Positions 1-5,298 of a stretch of 5,298 bases of DNA are shown one piece after another. The notes beneath the pieces are model-generated. The model was not told where the DNA came from, ran no database searches, and saw only the letters and a program-made list of their open reading frames with translations. The stretch's first letter is position 1. Every line of letters begins with the position of its first letter. Source of the DNA: Sphingobacteriaceae bacterium (lineage in GTDB: Bacteria > Bacteroidota > Bacteroidia > Sphingobacteriales > Sphingobacteriaceae); the NCBI GenBank assembly GCA_947478315.1, contig CANJWF010000095.1, positions 1 through 5,298 on the forward strand, given 5' to 3'. A program made the translations under genes and the position numbers.

Positions 1-750
1 TACTATGGCAATCTATATTCTAAAAATATGGGAATACTAGGAGCCTATAAGCCCAAAGAGATGTGGACAAAATTAAATGCAGAAGTAACAAAATGGAACA
101 AAGCAGATGGTAGCACAAAAGCCATTCCAGCCTTGCATTATATTGCCGTAGTTGCACAAGGTAGTGCCGGAAAAGATGGTAAATATCGTTTCAGAATGCC
201 CGAAAGTCAAATAGATTCCGTACTTAACATTGCTAATATGGGAAAAGCCCTCGTTTTTTTAGATATTCAAGTAGCATTAAGTAATATAGAACAAGAATTA
301 CCTCGTTTAGAGAAATATTTAAAACTACCACATGTGCACCTAGGTATAGACCCTGAATTTTCGATGAAGACAGGAAAAAAGCCCGGTAGTGTAATTGGTA
401 CATTCGACGCCAAAGACATCAACTATGCAAGTAACTATTTAGCAGAACTGGTCCGAAAAAACAACCTACCTGCCAAAATTTTAATCATACATCGGTTTAC
501 AAAAAATATGCTAACCAATTACAAACAGATTAAATTATATCCAGAAGTACAAACCGTTATCAATATGGATGGATGGGGGGCTCCTCAACTCAAAATAAAT
601 ACCTATCGTTCCTACATCTATCAACAACCCGTTCAATTTACAGGATTTAAGTTATTTTATAAAAATGATCTCAAGAAAAACGGAAAAATGATGTCTCCAG
701 AACAGATACTCAAATTGACACCAAAACCCATTTATATTCAATATCAATAA
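1..750 (+). CDS. Uncharacterised protein, TIM-barrel-like, 5'-truncated by the window
   Basis: The reading frame is open from the first base (codons read YYGNLYSKN before an ATG at 28), so I treat this as the C-terminal ~250 residues of a longer protein rather than a gene starting at 28. The function is unknown to me. The visible part alternates hydrophobic strands and helices as in a beta/alpha barrel: ALHYIAVV, ALVFLDIQ (262-264 codes its D), HVHLGIDPEFSM (about 334-369), AKILIIHRF (about 472-495), VQTVINMDGWGAP (about 550-585), FTGFKLFY and the terminal YIQYQ. Acidic or polar residues (D, DPE, H, D) sit at the ends of predicted strands, where barrel enzymes such as glycoside hydrolases keep catalytic groups. 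From memory, similar motifs, including a C-terminal 'M(S/T)PEQ-L-L-P-P-Y' stretch, occur in uncharacterised secreted lipoproteins of Actinobacteria. Any signal peptide would lie upstream of the window. The gene is convergent with the minus-strand block and ends before the 812-862 terminator. Confidence 0.85.
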   Translation, partial: YYGNLYSKNMGILGAYKPKEMWTKLNAEVTKWNKADGSTKAIPALHYIAVVAQGSAGKDGKYRFRMPESQIDSVLNIANMGKALVFLDIQVALSNIEQELPRLEKYLKLPHVHLGIDPEFSMKTGKKPGSVIGTFDAKDINYASNYLAELVRKNNLPAKILIIHRFTKNMLTNYKQIKLYPEVQTVINMDGWGAPQLKINTYRSYIYQQPVQFTGFKLFYKNDLKKNGKMMSPEQILKLTPKPIYIQYQ

Positions 751-811
751 ATCTAATTGAAAAAAATTGTTATAAAAAAATCACACTTAAGTATATGAAA
801 ACCATCATTTT

Positions 812-862
812 ATTCAAAAAAGAAAAGCCGAGCAAAATTTGCTCGGCTTTTCTTTTTTGAAT
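812..862. terminator. Bidirectional intrinsic terminator between convergent genes
   Basis: The arms 812-836 and 838-862 are perfect reverse complements (25 bp, one central base; a realistic loop is the AAAATTT at 834-840). The core GCCGAGC/GCTCGGC is GC-rich, and the outer part of each arm is an A-run facing a T-run, so transcripts from either strand finish with a stable stem followed by U-rich sequence. It lies 61 bp after the plus-strand stop codon and 18 bp after the stop of the minus-strand PUR gene, exactly where a shared terminator is expected. Confidence 0.9.
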
Positions 863-880
863 TTATCAATCTAAGATAAA

Positions 881-1198
881 TTAGAACGAAAAATCATCTT
901 CTTCTTTTGCTGGAGCTTCAGCATCGTACTCATAACGTTTCTCGACCACGTCTTGATTTTCTTTAATAAAATCAACCGCGTCTTTCATGCCTTCAGCAAA
1001 TTTTTCAAAATCTTCCTTATAAAGGAAAATTTTGTGCTTAATAAAAACGCCGTCTTCGAGACGTTTTTTACTTTCAGTTACTGTGATGTAATAATCTCCC
1101 GATCGAGTAGCTTTTACATCAAAAAAATAGGTTCTTTTTCCAGCTCTTACTCTCTTTGAAAAAACCTCTTCTCTCTCTTTGTTTTCGAATTCTCCCAT
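881..1198 (-). CDS. PUR-domain (DUF3276-like) nucleic-acid-binding protein
   Basis: A 105-residue protein recognised as the short PUR-alpha-like family common in Bacteroidota and related to the Borrelia PUR protein, which binds single-stranded DNA and RNA. One PUR repeat is visible: a basic N-terminal segment (residues 10-22, including FSKRVRAGKRT), beta strands TYFFDVKAT (23-31), DYYITVTESKK (35-45) and FIKHKIFLY (52-60), then a helix (about 61-80). A single repeat means it should act as a dimer, as described for the Borrelia protein. The C-terminus is an acidic tail ending EEDDFSF, reminiscent of the acidic tip of SSB. Residue 1 is the only sensible start; it has no Shine-Dalgarno sequence. 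It is last in the minus-strand series, 105 bp after the ABC exporter gene, and may have its own promoter. Binding to nucleic acid is inferred from the family; its cellular role is unknown. Confidence 0.9.
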   Translation of the reverse strand: MGEFENKEREEVFSKRVRAGKRTYFFDVKATRSGDYYITVTESKKRLEDGVFIKHKIFLYKEDFEKFAEGMKDAVDFIKENQDVVEKRYEYDAEAPAKEEDDFSF

Positions 1199-1230
1199 AA
1201 CGCTTTAAATAGTGTTTTAATACTTTGCCG

Positions 1231-1238
1231 TAAATATA
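1231..1238 (-). promoter_or_regulatory. Candidate -7 element for the PUR gene
   Basis: On the minus strand this reads TATATTTA, matching seven of eight positions of the Bacteroidota -7 consensus TAnnTTTG. It would place the transcript start about 27 nt upstream of the PUR start codon. I see no convincing TTG -33 element at the right distance, and the region is AT-rich enough for chance matches. Confidence 0.25.
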
Positions 1239-1303
1239 AGTTAATAGTCTTTTAAATACCAAATAATATTAATTAAATTATTAAGCCTAATAGAGAATAT
1301 CCT

Positions 1304-3088
1304 TTATGCTTCAGGTTCTTCCAAACGTTGTTTTCGATACAACTCTGTATAAATTTTCCCTTTTTCCACTAACTCTTCATGTGTACCTTGCTCAACCAGC
1401 ATACCATTATCTAACACAATAATTTTATCGGCATTTTTTATGGTTGATATACGGTGTGCAACAACAATACACGTTTTACCTTTCATGATTTGACTAATAC
1501 TACGCAATATCTCTTCTTCAGTTTTAGTATCTACTGCCGACAAACAATCATCAAAAATTAATATTTCGGGTTCTTTTATAAGTGCTCTAGCAATAGCAAT
1601 GCGTTGCTTTTGCCCTCCAGATAACGTAATACCTCTCTCTCCGATACGTGTTTCAAATTTTTCTTCAAAATGCAAAATATTATCTAACACACCTGCGTCT
1701 TTAGCCGCTTTTGTTATTCGATCCGATGTAACATCGTCTAAACCAAAAGCTATATTATTGGCGATTGTATCGGAAAAAAGAAAAACTTCTTGAGGCACAA
1801 TTCCTATTTTTTGACGATACTGTTGAAGAGACAGTTGATGAATAGGAGTACCAGACAATGTAATACTACCCGACTCAACATCGTACATTCTCATTAATAA
1901 ATTAGCAAGCGTAGTTTTTCCTGACCCAGTTCTGCCCGTAATGGCAACAAATTCCCCCTGCTTAATTTCAAAAGAAATATTTTTAAGTGCAGTAATATGT
2001 GTATTGGGATAAGTAAAATTTACCCTATTAAATTCAATATTACCATTTTGAGGAATTTTTGCATCTAACGAACTAACAATATCAGGTTTCGTTTGCAAAA
2101 ATTCATTGATTCTCTTCTGCGAAGCGGCAGCTCGTTGTATCAATGAGGTAATCCAACCTAAAGACATAACAGGAAAAATGAGTTGATTGACATATACTAG
2201 AAATTCGGCTATATTTCCAGAAGTAATAGTTCCGTCAATAACCTCTTTGCCTCCAACATACACCGTTAATGTAATACTAAGTCCAACTAATAACATCAAT
2301 GTTGGATAAAAAAATGCCTGCGTTTTCACTAAATTCATAGAAGCCTGGCGATAACTTTCGCTTGCATCCATAAAATCATCCGTTTTTGACCGCTCCTTAG
2401 CAAAAGCTTTTATGATACGAATACCCGAAAAGGTTTCTTGCGCTATCGTACTTAATAGCGAAAGTTGTTGTTGTATTTTCTCACTTTTTTTATTGATACG
2501 CGAAGTAATAAAATAAATTAACAATGCCATCAATGGAAGGGGAAGCAAACTATAAAAAGTGAGTTTTGCATTAACTTGCAACATAGATACAAGCGTTAAT
2601 CCAAACAATGTAACGGTATTAATAGCATACATTACTGCTGGTCCTATATACATCCGCACTTTACTAACATCTTCAGAAACACGATTCATCAAATCGCCTG
2701 TATTATTTCTTTTAAAAAATGCAAGTGATAAAATTTGATAATGATTATAAATTTCATTTTTCAAATCATACTCTATGTGCCTAGACATTAATATAATCGT
2801 TTGACGCATGAAAAATAAAAACAAACCGCGCGTTAAAGCCAACACTAAAACAATGCCTCCAAAAATCAACAAACTATATCCAAACGTTTGGTAAATAAAT
2901 TTTTGTCTTTCAAAACCTACAGACAAACGATATAGGGTAATATTTTCTTGTACCAAATCAAAAGCAAAACGAATAACTTTTGCGGGTAATACTGCAAAAA
3001 TATTAGCTATCACAACAAACAAAATACCTGGAATGAGCTGATGCTTATATTTAAAGAAATATTTGTTTAAGTGAGCTAAATGCTTCAT
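1304..3088 (-). CDS. ABC exporter half-transporter (fused permease-ATPase), MsbA/TM287-like
   Basis: A 594-residue type IV (exporter-fold) ABC protein of the inner membrane. The N-terminal half (about 15-320) has six hydrophobic segments, near 18-38, 70-94, 148-170, 176-196, 258-280 and 293-318. The ATPase domain (about 350-590) has an A-loop Tyr (Y360), Walker A GRTGSGKT (385-392), Q-loop VPQE (Q433), the exporter X-loop RIGERG (481-486), signature LSGGQKQR (489-496), Walker B ILIFDD (509-514), D-loop SAVD (517-520) and H-loop (H545). The usual catalytic Glu after Walker B is Asp (D514, codon 1547-1549), while the signature motif is intact. Known heterodimeric exporters such as TM287/288 show this pattern in one subunit, so a partner encoded elsewhere is inferred; no second ABC gene is in the window. 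Length and domain order are normal and complete. The substrate cannot be read from sequence; lipid or drug export is the family norm. It lies 52 bp after tpiA, probably cotranscribed. Confidence 0.95.
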   Translation of the reverse strand: MKHLAHLNKYFFKYKHQLIPGILFVVIANIFAVLPAKVIRFAFDLVQENITLYRLSVGFERQKFIYQTFGYSLLIFGGIVLVLALTRGLFLFFMRQTIILMSRHIEYDLKNEIYNHYQILSLAFFKRNNTGDLMNRVSEDVSKVRMYIGPAVMYAINTVTLFGLTLVSMLQVNAKLTFYSLLPLPLMALLIYFITSRINKKSEKIQQQLSLLSTIAQETFSGIRIIKAFAKERSKTDDFMDASESYRQASMNLVKTQAFFYPTLMLLVGLSITLTVYVGGKEVIDGTITSGNIAEFLVYVNQLIFPVMSLGWITSLIQRAAASQKRINEFLQTKPDIVSSLDAKIPQNGNIEFNRVNFTYPNTHITALKNISFEIKQGEFVAITGRTGSGKTTLANLLMRMYDVESGSITLSGTPIHQLSLQQYRQKIGIVPQEVFLFSDTIANNIAFGLDDVTSDRITKAAKDAGVLDNILHFEEKFETRIGERGITLSGGQKQRIAIARALIKEPEILIFDDCLSAVDTKTEEEILRSISQIMKGKTCIVVAHRISTIKNADKIIVLDNGMLVEQGTHEELVEKGKIYTELYRKQRLEEPEA

Positions 3089-3140
3089 TTAATTAATAAG
3101 ATTTATTGACAAATTAGACTTGTTAGATGAACAACGCAGA

Positions 3141-3914
3141 TTACTGTGCTTTATCTAAACTCTTAATAACATTTAAAAAATCACGGGCTTTCAATGAGGC
3201 TCCACCTATCAGTCCCCCATCTATGTCTTTTTGGGTAAATAGTGTATCTGAATTATTCGAATTGCAACTACCTCCGTATAATAAAGGTGTTTTATCGGCA
3301 ACGTTATCACCATATCGCTGTTGTAACAGTGACCTAATAAAAGCGTGCATTTCTTGCGCTTGTTCAGAAGTTGCCGTCAAACCCGTACCAATTGCCCAAA
3401 CAGGTTCATAAGCAATAATAGTTTTTAAAATATCCTCTTCAGAAAGATGAAAAACACCTTCATTCATCTGTTTTTCAATAACTGAAAAATGGCTATCCAT
3501 TTCTCGTTCTTGTAAAGTTTCTCCAACACAATAGATAGGTTGCAAATCATTTCTTAGCACAGAGGCTACTTTTTGTGCCAATATTTCATTGCCTTCATTG
3601 AAATATTGCCTACGCTCCGAATGCCCCACTATTACATAGGTGGCTCCAACTGATTTAATCATTCTTGCCGATATTTCTCCAGTAAATGCACCAGCTTCTT
3701 GTTGATAACAATTTTGTGCGGCTAAATAAACATTAGAGTAAGTTTTAGCCAATTGGGCAAAACTGTGAAGATGAATAAATGGGCAAGCGATAATAACACT
3801 AATTTCACTACTAACCTCATCACGAACCATGTTAATAATTTCTGAAAATATAGCTAACCCTGTCGGATAATCATGGTTCATTTTCCAATTTCCTGCAATA
3901 ATTTTTTTTCGCAT
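3141..3914 (-). CDS. tpiA: Triosephosphate isomerase
   Basis: Cytoplasmic glycolytic enzyme interconverting dihydroxyacetone phosphate and glyceraldehyde 3-phosphate. The 257 residues match the usual bacterial length of about 250-255. All hallmarks are present: N-terminal AGNWKMN with substrate-binding N9 and K11, the electrophilic histidine in VGHSERR (H98), the catalytic base in AYEPVWAIGTG (E170, followed by the mobile loop 6 at about 171-178), and the phosphate-binding loops YGGS (213-216) and GGLIGGASL (233-241). The start at 3914 puts the GNWKMN motif at its normal distance from the N-terminus. No Shine-Dalgarno sequence precedes it. It sits 72 bp after the GlmU-like gene and 52 bp before the ABC exporter gene on the same strand; I found no good promoter of its own, so readthrough from the upstream gene is likely. 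Nothing in it is unusual. Confidence 0.98.
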   Translation of the reverse strand: MRKKIIAGNWKMNHDYPTGLAIFSEIINMVRDEVSSEISVIIACPFIHLHSFAQLAKTYSNVYLAAQNCYQQEAGAFTGEISARMIKSVGATYVIVGHSERRQYFNEGNEILAQKVASVLRNDLQPIYCVGETLQEREMDSHFSVIEKQMNEGVFHLSEEDILKTIIAYEPVWAIGTGLTATSEQAQEMHAFIRSLLQQRYGDNVADKTPLLYGGSCNSNNSDTLFTQKDIDGGLIGGASLKARDFLNVIKSLDKAQ

Positions 3915-3957
3915 CTGTTTACTTATGGTTTAGAATTACGATATAGAGTTTACTGAA

Positions 3958-3983
3958 TTTTAAGTTCTTCTTTTAACTTAAAA
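3958..3983 (-). repeat. Short AT-rich inverted repeat between the GlmU-like gene and tpiA
   Basis: The arms 3958-3966 and 3975-3983 pair over 9 bp around an 8-nt loop, starting 3 nt after the stop codon of the GlmU-like gene. There is only one G-C pair and no following T-run on the minus strand, so it is too weak for a strong terminator. It may be a processing or mild attenuating hairpin, or chance in AT-rich sequence. Confidence 0.35.
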
Positions 3984-3986
3984 AAA

Positions 3987-5159
3987 TTATCTGGTGCGTT
4001 CGAAAACCTCTCGAAGTATATCTTTTTCTGTTTCATCAAAAATCATCTCTCTACGTTCGAACACTTTCTGAGCGGTTTCAAACATTTTCTCAAGTGTATG
4101 AATTTCAAAACCATGAGCTCCTCCCCAAGAAAAATCAGGTACAAAATTTCTAGGAAAGCCTCCACCAAATACATTGGCTGCTATCCCCACCACAGTACCC
4201 GTATTAAACATCGTATTAATGGCACACTTAGCATGATCGCCCATTACCAAACCACAAAACTGTAAGCCTGTTTTCCTAAATGCTCGATGCTCATAGTCCC
4301 AAATTCTAACTTCTGCATAGTTATTTTTAAGATTAGAGTTGTTGCTATCTGCCCCAATATTACACCATTCGCCTAACACTGAATTGCCTAAATAGCCATC
4401 GTGCCCTTTATTAGAAAAACCAATAATAATAGAATTAGTAATCTCACCGCCTACGCGTGAATGAGGTCCAATAGTGGTTGCTCCATAAATTTTAGCTCCC
4501 ATTTTAACTTGTGAATGATTACACAGCGCAAAACTACCCCTAATATGGCTCCCTTCTAACACAGAAGCATGGTGTCCCAAGTAAATAGGTCCTGTTCGAG
4601 TATTAAAGGTACTACACTCAGCTTCAGCCCCTTCTTCTGCAAAAAAAGAATCTCCCAATATGGTATTAGTCGAGCTAATATTCGCAGAAGTTCGTCCATT
4701 CGTCAATAAATTAAAATCATTGCGCAATTCTTCATCATTGAAGCTAAATAAATCTTCAGGATATTGTATTCTGATAACTTTGTGACTGAAATATTGTTTG
4801 GTTAGTTTGTTAAGTCGATTTTCAATAAATTGTTCAACACCGTATTCATCCAAACAAATAGCAATCAATACATCATCGTTCACTAAGCACTCATTGGTAT
4901 TGAGCGATAAAATGCTATTTATTAAATTCGGATTAGGACACACCGAACCATCTATCAATAGATTTTTCTCTGCAATTCGATAACCATATTTGGGTTGTAA
5001 ATAGGGTTCTGTAAAAAATGAGACCTTATCAACAGACAAATATTTAGCCCATTTTTCAGCGATTGTTAATATGCCTACCCTAAGCGAAGCTATTGGACGA
5101 GTAAAAGTTAATGGCAATAAGTGATTTCGCTTTTTATTATCAAATAAAATTATGTTCAT
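3987..5159 (-). CDS. Alternative GlmU-type sugar-1-phosphate nucleotidyltransferase / left-handed beta-helix acyltransferase
   Basis: A 390-residue protein of the Bacteroidota 'alternative GlmU' family (TIGR03991-like), proposed to make UDP-GlcNAc for peptidoglycan and LPS. The N-terminal domain (about 1-150) opens with FDNKKRNHLLPLTFTRP, the NTP_transf_4-type opening, in place of the classical GlmU GxGTRM loop. The C-terminal domain (about 165-346) is a left-handed beta-helix of hexapeptide repeats, visible in GPIYLGHHASVLEGSHIRG, MGAKIYGATTIGPHSRVGG, and GLVMGDHAKCAINTMFNTG. The stretch NKGHDGYLGNSVLGEW followed by CNIGADSNNSN lines up without gaps with the acetyltransferase active site of E. 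coli GlmU: H253, Y256, N267 and N276 fall on H363, Y366, N377 and N386. A helical tail (about 352-390) follows. Known family members are annotated variously as GlmU or glucose-1-phosphate thymidylyltransferase, and the exact substrate is not proven. It is the first gene of the minus-strand block, and its start codon lies only 4 nt after a perfect -7 promoter box. Confidence 0.9.
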   Translation of the reverse strand: MNIILFDNKKRNHLLPLTFTRPIASLRVGILTIAEKWAKYLSVDKVSFFTEPYLQPKYGYRIAEKNLLIDGSVCPNPNLINSILSLNTNECLVNDDVLIAICLDEYGVEQFIENRLNKLTKQYFSHKVIRIQYPEDLFSFNDEELRNDFNLLTNGRTSANISSTNTILGDSFFAEEGAEAECSTFNTRTGPIYLGHHASVLEGSHIRGSFALCNHSQVKMGAKIYGATTIGPHSRVGGEITNSIIIGFSNKGHDGYLGNSVLGEWCNIGADSNNSNLKNNYAEVRIWDYEHRAFRKTGLQFCGLVMGDHAKCAINTMFNTGTVVGIAANVFGGGFPRNFVPDFSWGGAHGFEIHTLEKMFETAQKVFERREMIFDETEKDILREVFERTR

Positions 5160-5163
5160 GAGG

Positions 5164-5171
5164 CAAATGTA
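5164..5171 (-). promoter_or_regulatory. Bacteroidota -7 promoter element for the GlmU-like gene
   Basis: On the minus strand this reads TACATTTG, a perfect match to TAnnTTTG, and the start codon of the GlmU-like gene follows after only 4 nt. Transcription normally begins about 5-7 nt after this element, which would put the 5' end of the mRNA at or next to the AUG. A TTG lies upstream (5186-5188) but at a 14-nt spacing, shorter than the usual 17-23, so the -33 half is weak. Confidence 0.55.
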
Positions 5172-5206
5172 AAAAAAGGGACTGACAAGCCGAGCCTATA
5201 TAAATA

Positions 5207-5251
5207 TTCCTACTAAATACACCTTATATGCTAGTATTTCTCAAATAGGAA
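5207..5251. repeat. Interrupted dyad between divergent promoters
   Basis: The outer arms TTCCTA (5207-5212) and TAGGAA (5246-5251) and the inner arms AAATAC (5215-5220) and GTATTT (5234-5239) are nested reverse complements. Allowing a 2-nt bulge, the outer arm extends four more pairs and touches the plus-strand -7 box. It could be an operator or simply AT-rich coincidence. No repeated copy occurs elsewhere in the window. Confidence 0.3.
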
Positions 5252-5256
5252 AATAT

Positions 5257-5264
5257 TATTTTTG
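5257..5264 (+). promoter_or_regulatory. Bacteroidota -7 promoter element for the rightward gene
   Basis: This reads TATTTTTG, a perfect TAnnTTTG match, ending 26 nt before the ATG at 5291. That gives a transcript leader of about 20 nt, a normal arrangement in this phylum. I see no clear TTG -33 element. Confidence 0.5.
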
Positions 5265-5290
5265 TTGCAAAAACTTTAGCTTACAAATCA

Positions 5291-5298
5291 ATGGAAGA
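5291..5298 (+). CDS. Start of a divergent gene, truncated by the window end
   Basis: An ATG followed by GAA GA (Met-Glu-Asp/Glu) begins 8 bp before the end. It is supported only by its position downstream of the TATTTTTG box and by the absence of any other use for this end of the intergenic region. Too little is present to identify the product. Confidence 0.4.

Noticed and set aside
953..1159. Plus-strand open frame opposite the PUR gene, rich in Phe/Ser/Lys.
   Set aside because: It lies entirely antisense to a clearly recognised gene and has the composition expected of a shadow; no promoter or family match.
1221..1228. TACTTTGC on the plus strand resembles a -7 box pointing right.
   Set aside because: It is one base short of TAnnTTTG, and no plus-strand gene follows; downstream is the 3' end of the oppositely oriented ABC gene.
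1262..1282. AT-only inverted repeat (AATAAT/ATTATT) downstream of the ABC gene as a terminator.
   Set aside because: It contains no G-C pairs and would be too unstable to terminate transcription.
1599..1793. Plus-strand open frame opposite the ABC ATPase domain.
   Set aside because: Short antisense shadow of the conserved signature/Q-loop region.
3089..3140. TAATTTG on the minus strand upstream of the ABC gene as a possible internal promoter.
   Set aside because: It is one base short of the consensus and lacks a well-spaced TTG; the short gap to tpiA favours cotranscription.
3127..3411. Plus-strand open frame opposite tpiA.
   Set aside because: It covers the antisense of the highly conserved C-terminal part of tpiA; its sequence resembles no protein family and has no regulatory support.
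4798..4983. Plus-strand open frame opposite the GlmU-like gene.
   Set aside because: Short antisense shadow without supporting signals.
5187..5195. The 9-mer AAGCCGAGC occurs here and in the terminator stem at 825-833.
   Set aside because: Here it has no complementary partner nearby, so it forms no hairpin; a single shared 9-mer is within chance or a worn relic.

Overview
The window is AT-rich and looks like a chromosomal segment from a member of the Bacteroidota (Flavobacteriia/Cytophagia-like). Three things point there. It pairs a small bacterial PUR-domain protein (DUF3276 type) with the 'alternative GlmU' sugar-phosphate nucleotidyltransferase/acyltransferase, both typical of that phylum. 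No start codon is preceded by a recognisable Shine-Dalgarno sequence. Perfect matches to the Bacteroidota -7 promoter element TAnnTTTG stand in front of genes. I cannot place it to genus.

Layout: (1) 1-750, plus strand: the 3' part of an uncharacterised protein with a probable TIM-barrel-like fold, whose 5' end lies outside the window. (2) 812-862: a strong, nearly symmetric hairpin that can terminate transcription from both sides, between convergent genes. (3) 881-5159, all minus strand, read right to left: a bifunctional GlmU-like protein (3987-5159), triosephosphate isomerase tpiA (3141-3914), an ABC exporter half-transporter with fused membrane and ATPase domains (1304-3088), and a PUR-domain nucleic-acid-binding protein (881-1198). 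Gaps are 72, 52 and 105 bp with no strong terminator inside, so one transcription unit ending at 812-862 is plausible; the PUR gene may also have its own promoter. (4) 5160-5290: a divergent intergenic region with a -7-like box on each strand and an AT-rich dyad between them. (5) 5291-5298: the first codons of a probable plus-strand gene that runs off the window.

Functionally this is mostly a housekeeping block: nucleotide-sugar/envelope precursor synthesis (GlmU-like), central glycolysis (TpiA), a membrane exporter and a nucleic-acid-binding protein. I see no mobile element, CRISPR array, RNA gene or defence system, and I do not claim a new system. The points most worth following up are the uncharacterised barrel-like protein at the left edge, the Asp-for-Glu change in the exporter's Walker B motif (suggesting it is half of a heterodimer whose partner is elsewhere), the SSB-like acidic tail on the PUR protein, and the apparently leaderless start of the GlmU-like gene.
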